A stretch of DNA of 61,015 nt from Alphaproteobacteria bacterium. Lineage in GTDB: Bacteria; Pseudomonadota; Alphaproteobacteria; Acetobacterales; Acetobacteraceae. The number at the start of each line of letters is the position of its first letter. Position 1 is the stretch's first letter. The DNA is taken from NCBI GenBank assembly GCA_017307335.1, contig JAFKFJ010000183.1, positions 1 through 61,015 on the forward strand. Direction: 5' to 3'. Both the position numbers and the translations under genes were made by a program. This document shows positions 56,737-61,015 of this stretch, one piece after another. The notes beneath the pieces are model-generated. The model saw only the letters and a list, made by a program, of their open reading frames with translations, was not told the origin of the DNA and did not search any database.

Positions 56737-56826
56737 GAAGGGTCTCCGCGGAACAGGTTCGTGCGCGGAGACTGTAGCAGGGGGCGCCGCGCTTGCCAGC
56801 GCGGGCGAGCGCGGCGGCCGCGGGGA

Positions 56827-58215
56827 TCAAGACGAAATAGGAATGTTCTGATTTCGACAGAAGACGTTGGCGGGATCGAACTGCCGCTTCAGGGCGGCGA
56901 GGCGCGGAAAATTCAGGCCATACGCCGCGCGCACCCGCGCCGCACCCTCCTCGCCGAGATTGTTGGCATAGACCCCGCCGGTCGCGAACGGCGCGAGCGC
57001 GGTCCAGAAGTCGCGCGCCCAGCGCAAGTTCGCCGCATCCTCCGCCGGATCGTCCCAGATCGCGATCGCGAAGCAATCGTAGGCGGCGTCGCGGTGCGCG
57101 TAGGCGGTCGCGTCCGGCGCCACGCGCGCGACGGCGCCGCCCACCTGCTGCAGCACCGCGAGCGCGCGCGACGAAGGCGCCCCGACGTACGCGCCCAGCA
57201 TCGCCTCGATCGCCGGCCCGGTCAGTTCGCGGAGGAACTGCGCCTTCCAGAAATACCGCCGGCCGCGCGGGAAGACGGCATCGCCGGCCGACTGCACCTC
57301 CAGATACGAGCGCGGGCCGATCCGGTCTTCGAGCGGGGTGCCGAAGCGGCGCAGCGGCTGCAACACCGCCTCCCCCTCCTCGGGTGGCCCGCAATAGCAG
57401 ACGGAGAAGCTCACCGCGGGCGCGCCGGAGGGGAGCGTGACCAGCGCCGCGTCGGTGCTGAGCGCGTCGGGCGCGGTGCGCGCGAAGCGGTCGTAGAAGC
57501 CGAGCGCCGCGCGCGCCTGCGCCGCGTCGTACAGCACCGAGCCGCCGAGCACGGTCGGCCCGAGCGGATGGAGCCGATATTCGAACGCGGTGACGATCCC
57601 GAAATTGCCGCCGCCGCCGCGCAGACCCCAGAACAGGTCGGCGTTCTCCTCGGCACTCGCGCGCAGTCGCCGTCCGTCGGCGGTGACGAGTTCGGCCGCG
57701 AGCAGGTTGTCGCAGGCGAGCCCGTGCTTGCGCGCGAGCCGGCCGAACCCGCCGCCGAGCGTGAGCCCGGCGATGCCGGTATCGCTGTTGACGCCCATCG
57801 TCGTCGCGAGCCCGAATGCCTGGGTCGCGGCGTCGAATGCGCCGAGCGTGAGCCCCGCCTCGGCACGCGCCACGCGCCGCACGGGATCGACCGCGATCCC
57901 CGTCATGCGCGAGAGGTCGATCACCAGCCCATCGTCGCAGACGCTGCACCCGGCGATGTTGTGCCCGCCGCTGCGCACCGCGACCTGCAGCGCATGCCGC
58001 CGCCCGAAATCGAGCGCGGCGGCGACATCATCGGCGCCGGCACAGAACGCGATCAGCGCCGGGCGCCTGTCGACCATGCCGTTCCAGACTTTTCGGGCCG
58101 CGTCGTAGCCGGGATCGCTCGGCCCCAGCGTTTCGCCCCGGAAGCACCGGGCGAGTTGCGCGCGACCGGCGCCGCTCATCGCCGTCGTCGCGAGCTGCTC
58201 CTCTGTCCTGTCCAT
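56827..58215 (-). CDS. FAD-linked oxidase with BBE domain (berberine-bridge-like)
   Basis: 462 aa from ATG 58215; 58275 is an upstream alternative. FAD-binding PCMH domain with QVAVRSGGHNIAGCSVCDDG (His for covalent flavin attachment), GVNSDTGIAGLTLGGGFGRL and FWGLRGGGGNFGIVTAFEYR. C-terminal BBE segment YANNLGEEGAARVRAAYGLN...FDPANVFCRNQN. The Cys that makes the second flavin bond in bicovalent members (usually just before the GIAGL block) is replaced by Asn-Ser-Asp-Thr, so the flavin is probably linked only through His. Substrate unknown. Divergent from a LysR regulator. Confidence 0.9.
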   Translation of the reverse strand: MDRTEEQLATTAMSGAGRAQLARCFRGETLGPSDPGYDAARKVWNGMVDRRPALIAFCAGADDVAAALDFGRRHALQVAVRSGGHNIAGCSVCDDGLVIDLSRMTGIAVDPVRRVARAEAGLTLGAFDAATQAFGLATTMGVNSDTGIAGLTLGGGFGRLARKHGLACDNLLAAELVTADGRRLRASAEENADLFWGLRGGGGNFGIVTAFEYRLHPLGPTVLGGSVLYDAAQARAALGFYDRFARTAPDALSTDAALVTLPSGAPAVSFSVCYCGPPEEGEAVLQPLRRFGTPLEDRIGPRSYLEVQSAGDAVFPRGRRYFWKAQFLRELTGPAIEAMLGAYVGAPSSRALAVLQQVGGAVARVAPDATAYAHRDAAYDCFAIAIWDDPAEDAANLRWARDFWTALAPFATGGVYANNLGEEGAARVRAAYGLNFPRLAALKRQFDPANVFCRNQNIPISS

Positions 58216-58325
58216 CGCCACGACGCCCCGCTTCGACCCGGCGCCGGCAGTAAAGGATGCGCGCGGTAGCGGCAAAATCGAATCCCTCAGGGGCAGGATG
58301 AGTTGAATTCATCTATGATCGCGGG

Positions 58326-59231
58326 ATGCGCAGGCTTCCTCCCCTCGGCGCGCTGCGAGCCTTCGAGGCGGCCGCCCGCCACAAGAACTTCGCGCGGGCG
58401 GCGGTGGAACTCGGTGTGACGCCGACCGCGATCAGTCACCAGGTCCGCAGCCTCGAACAGGCGTGCGGCCAGGCGCTGTTCCGCCGCCGCCCGCGCCCGC
58501 TCGCCCTGACCACGGCCGGTGCGCGGCTGTTGCCCGTTCTGAGCGACGGATTCGACGCGTTCGCGGATGCGATCGCCGCGTTGCGCCCGCCGCGTGCCAC
58601 ACCGCCGCTGCGGGTCACGATGCCCAACGCGTTCGCGGGTCATTGGCTGGTCCCGCGCCTGCCGGGCTGGCGCGCGGCACATCCCGCCGTTCCGCTGGAA
58701 GTGATCGGCACCAACGCCGTGCTCGACCTGCAGGCCGGCGAGGCCGATGTCGCGATCCGCTATGCCCGCACCCCGCCCGCAGACGGCATCGCGCGCGAGA
58801 TCCTGCGCGACGCCTATCGACCCGTGTGCAGCCCGGCACTGCTTCCCGGCCGAGAGCCCGTCATGCGCGCGGCCGAGCTGCTCCGCTTCCCGCTGATCCA
58901 TTTCGACTGGACGCGCGCCGATCCCGACGCGCCGAACTGGCGGCGCTGGCTCGTTCATGCCCGCGCCGCCGAGCCGGAGCTGCGCGGGCACGAGGCGGTC
59001 TGCCACCTCAGCTTTCGCGAGGAGCTGCACGCGATCGACGCGGCGATCGCCGGCGAGGGCGTCGCGATCTGCAGCGATGTCGTCGTCGGCGGCCATCTGC
59101 GCAGCGGCGCCCTGGTGCAGGCCCACGCGCTGACGCTGCCCGGCTACAGGTTCTTCGTGGCGTGGCACGCCGACCATGCGCGTGGCCCGCTCATCGAGGC
59201 GTTTGCCGCGTGGCTGCGTGCGGCGGCGTGA
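58326..59231 (+). CDS. LysR-family transcriptional regulator (GcvA/AmpR-like)
   Basis: 301 aa. Winged helix-turn-helix PLGALRAFEAAARHKNFARA, ELGVTPTAISHQVRSLEQAC, then an effector domain with LRVTMPNAFAGHWLVPRLPG and GIAREILRDAYRPVCSPALL. The N-terminus matches the GcvA/AmpR subgroup. It is divergent from the FAD oxidase with a 110-nt shared promoter region, the usual arrangement for a LysR regulator and its target. Confidence 0.94.
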   Translation: MRRLPPLGALRAFEAAARHKNFARAAVELGVTPTAISHQVRSLEQACGQALFRRRPRPLALTTAGARLLPVLSDGFDAFADAIAALRPPRATPPLRVTMPNAFAGHWLVPRLPGWRAAHPAVPLEVIGTNAVLDLQAGEADVAIRYARTPPADGIAREILRDAYRPVCSPALLPGREPVMRAAELLRFPLIHFDWTRADPDAPNWRRWLVHARAAEPELRGHEAVCHLSFREELHAIDAAIAGEGVAICSDVVVGGHLRSGALVQAHALTLPGYRFFVAWHADHARGPLIEAFAAWLRAAA

Positions 59232-59304
59232 CGGCGCGGCCCCCATGCAGAGGCCCCGCAAACCGGGGCTTGACCCTCGCCGCCAATTCCGGGAGAGGAC
59301 CGCT

Positions 59305-60069
59305 ATGGACGACGCGGCCCTGCTGAACCTCGCCGCCGACCTCGCCCGGCAGGCGGGGGCCACGATTCTCGCCGTGCGCGCGCGCGGGTTCGAGGCGCAC
59401 GCGAAGCCCGACGCCTCGCCGGTGACGGAGGCCGACCATGCCGCCGAGGCGCTGATCGCGGCCGGCCTGCGCCGCGTCACCCCGGATATTCCCGTGATCG
59501 CCGAGGAGGAGATCGCCGCCGGCCATGTACCGGCGCGGGCCGCCACCTTCTGGGTGGTCGATCCGCTCGACGGGACCAAGGAGTTTGCGGCGATGCGGGA
59601 CGATTTCGCGGTCAATATCGGGCTCGTGCGCAACGGGCGGGTGGTGCTCGGCGCGGTGGCGGTGCCCGCGCATGGCGAGCTGTTCGGCGGCATTCTCGGC
59701 CACGGCGCCTGGAAGCGCACCGCGGCCGGGGAGCAGCGGATCAGCGCCCGCCCGCCGCCCGCGGACGGGCTCGACGTGATCGCCTCCCGCGCCCATGCCA
59801 ACAATGAGCGGCTCAGCGCCTTCCTTGCCGGGCGGCCGGTCCGCTCGGTGCTCAATGTCGGCTCGGCGCTGAAATTCTGTCGCCTCGCCGAAGGGGTCGC
59901 CGACCTCTATCCGCGGTTCGGGCGGACGATGGAGTGGGACACGGCGGCGCCGCAGGCGGTGCTGGAGGCAGCGGGCGGCGCGGTGCGGGTGGCGGAAACC
60001 GGCGAACCGCTCCGCTACGGCAAGCCCGGCTGGGAAAACCCGCACTTCGTCTGCACCGGCCTCGCGTGA
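59305..60069 (+). CDS. cysQ: 3'(2'),5'-bisphosphate nucleotidase (inositol-monophosphatase family)
   Basis: 254 aa, lithium-sensitive Mg-dependent phosphatase that recycles 3'-phosphoadenosine 5'-phosphate from sulfate assimilation. Metal-binding residues lie in PVIAEEEIAAG, FWVVDPLDGTKEFAAMRDDF and GRTMEWDTAAPQAVLEAAGG. The KPDASPVTEAD motif is also CysQ-like. Start at 59305 (Shine-Dalgarno GAGAGGA). Overlaps the next gene through GTGA. Confidence 0.92.
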   Translation: MDDAALLNLAADLARQAGATILAVRARGFEAHAKPDASPVTEADHAAEALIAAGLRRVTPDIPVIAEEEIAAGHVPARAATFWVVDPLDGTKEFAAMRDDFAVNIGLVRNGRVVLGAVAVPAHGELFGGILGHGAWKRTAAGEQRISARPPPADGLDVIASRAHANNERLSAFLAGRPVRSVLNVGSALKFCRLAEGVADLYPRFGRTMEWDTAAPQAVLEAAGGAVRVAETGEPLRYGKPGWENPHFVCTGLA

Positions 60070-61015
60070 CCGAAACCCTGCGCGCCGACGCCGCCGGCAT
60101 CGCCCGCGCGGCGGCGCTGCTGCGGGCGGGCGAACTGGTGGGCTTCGGCACCGAGACGGTCTACGGCCTGGGCGCCGACGCGACCGACCCGCACGCGGTG
60201 GCCGCAGTATTCGATGTCAAGGGAAGGCCGCGCTTCAACCCCCTGATTTGCCACTACCCCGATGCCGAGGCCGCGTTCGCCGACGTGGTCCCGAGCCCGC
60301 TCGCGGAGCGGCTCGCCGCCGCCTTCTGGCCGGGCCCGCTGAGCCTGGTGTTGCGGCGCCGGAGCACCTGCCGCGTGGCGCTGCTGACCGGTGCCGGCCT
60401 GCCCACGCTCGCGGTGCGGGTCCCTGCCCCGCCCACCGCACGCGCCCTGCTGCGGGCGGTGGGGCGGGCGGTGGCCGCGCCCTCCGCCAACCCCTCAGGT
60501 GCGGTCAGCCCGACCACGGCCGCGCATGTGCTGGCGGGGCTCGGCGGCCGGATCGCGGCGGTGCTGGACAGCGGGCCGTGTGCGGTCGGGATCGAATCAA
60601 CCGTCCTCGACCTCAGCAACGCAACCCCGGTGCTGTTGCGCCCGGGCGGGGCAACGCGGGAGGCCATCGAGGCCGCGACCGGGCCGGTCCAGGCAGGGGC
60701 CAACGGAGACGACGCCCCGCGGGCGCCGGGCCAGCTCGCCTCGCACTACGCCCCCGCCCTCCCGGTGCGTCTCGGCGCAACATCGGTCGCCGGGGACGAG
60801 GCACTGCTGGCGTTCGGACCGCCGCTGCCCGGCGCGGGGGCCGTGGTTCAGCTCAGCGCCGCCGCGGATCCGGTGGAGGCGGCGGCGAACCTGTTCGCGG
60901 GACTGCGGACGCTGGATGAGGCGGGTGCCCGGCTGGGGCTGGTGCGCATCGCCGCCATGGCGGTCCCGGCGCGCGGGCTGGGGCTGAAGCCGGCGGTGAC
61001 CTGGCTCAAGGTCAT
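60066..61015 (+). CDS. L-threonylcarbamoyladenylate synthase (Sua5/YrdC family), 3' end beyond window
   Basis: First 316 residues, starting with a GTG inside the cysQ stop. YrdC domain motifs: GELVGFGTETVYGLGADAT, KGRPRFNPLICHYPD, AAPSANPSGAVSPTTAAHV, VGIESTVLDLSNATPVLLRP. A linker (GQLASHYAPALPVRLGAT) leads into the Sua5 C-terminal domain. Makes threonylcarbamoyl-AMP for the t6A37 modification of tRNAs reading ANN codons. The end of the visible part (RGLGLKPAVTWLKV) departs from the usual GLGxAINDRL ending, for which either a variant tail or an error near the window end could be responsible. Confidence 0.92.
   Translation, partial: MTETLRADAAGIARAAALLRAGELVGFGTETVYGLGADATDPHAVAAVFDVKGRPRFNPLICHYPDAEAAFADVVPSPLAERLAAAFWPGPLSLVLRRRSTCRVALLTGAGLPTLAVRVPAPPTARALLRAVGRAVAAPSANPSGAVSPTTAAHVLAGLGGRIAAVLDSGPCAVGIESTVLDLSNATPVLLRPGGATREAIEAATGPVQAGANGDDAPRAPGQLASHYAPALPVRLGATSVAGDEALLAFGPPLPGAGAVVQLSAAADPVEAAANLFAGLRTLDEAGARLGLVRIAAMAVPARGLGLKPAVTWLKV

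Noticed and set aside
54724..58269. Open frame of 1,181 codons on the plus strand across holC, pepA and the FAD oxidase
   Set aside because: It is antisense to three well-recognised genes and its translation is Arg/Gly/His-rich without motifs; an artefact of high GC content.

Overview
This is about 61 kb of GC-rich DNA packed with genes, many of them translationally coupled through ATGA, GTGA or TGATG overlaps. The gene content points to an alphaproteobacterium, probably Rhodospirillales/Acetobacteraceae: a DinB with an N-terminal zinc ribbon, an EipB/DUF1849 envelope protein, the HDAC-xseB-dxs-tlyA block, a Hint-domain repeat protein and a PadR/DUF2218 pair. I infer this from family distribution, not from a marker gene. 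I see no rRNA, tRNA or CRISPR array.

Layout. 1-3.6 kb holds core metabolism (partial kinase-like gene, pdxH, fabI, aroC). 3.6-7.2 kb holds a small ribbon-helix-helix protein and a periplasmic dehydrogenase set (cytochrome c, VOC protein, Tat-exported small subunit, GMC flavoprotein). 7.2-8.9 kb is an ECF42-type sigma factor with its DGPF/YCII partner and a candidate self-recognised promoter. 9-12.8 kb has a hypothetical gene, ppa, an HD-domain protein, and a His-rich PadR regulator with DUF2218 behind a promoter full of palindromes.

12,833-16,356 is a complete IS1-like mobile element with 22-bp perfect terminal inverted repeats and an 8-bp target duplication. Besides its transposase it carries passengers: a NYN-domain (PIN-like) nuclease, an AT-rich AAA ATPase and two small proteins. 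It landed just upstream of the promoter and cobalamin riboswitch of cbtB-cbtA. The nuclease/ATPase cargo is the best candidate for an undescribed system, with defence as a hypothesis.

16.4-25.6 kb: cobalt transport (cbtBA), aldo/keto reductase, cupin, tlyA, dxs, xseB, deacetylase, TusA-like protein, ROK kinase and dinB. 25.9-36.1 kb: a surface-glycan island of methyltransferases and glycosyltransferases, parts of it AT-richer than the rest, including an FkbM-coiled coil-glycosyltransferase fusion. 36.2-46.1 kb: eipB, a tandem GNAT, two paralogous aminotransferases, a Zur/Fur regulator, cysE, a 2OG-Fe(II) oxygenase and a polar amino-acid ABC transporter.

46.1-61 kb: a compound palindromic repeat and a broken YXWGXW-type gene, ilvD, a 1,477-residue repeat protein with a C-terminal Hint domain, an orphan sensor kinase, holC, pepA, a covalent-flavin oxidase with a divergent LysR regulator, cysQ, and a Sua5-type gene that runs off the window end.
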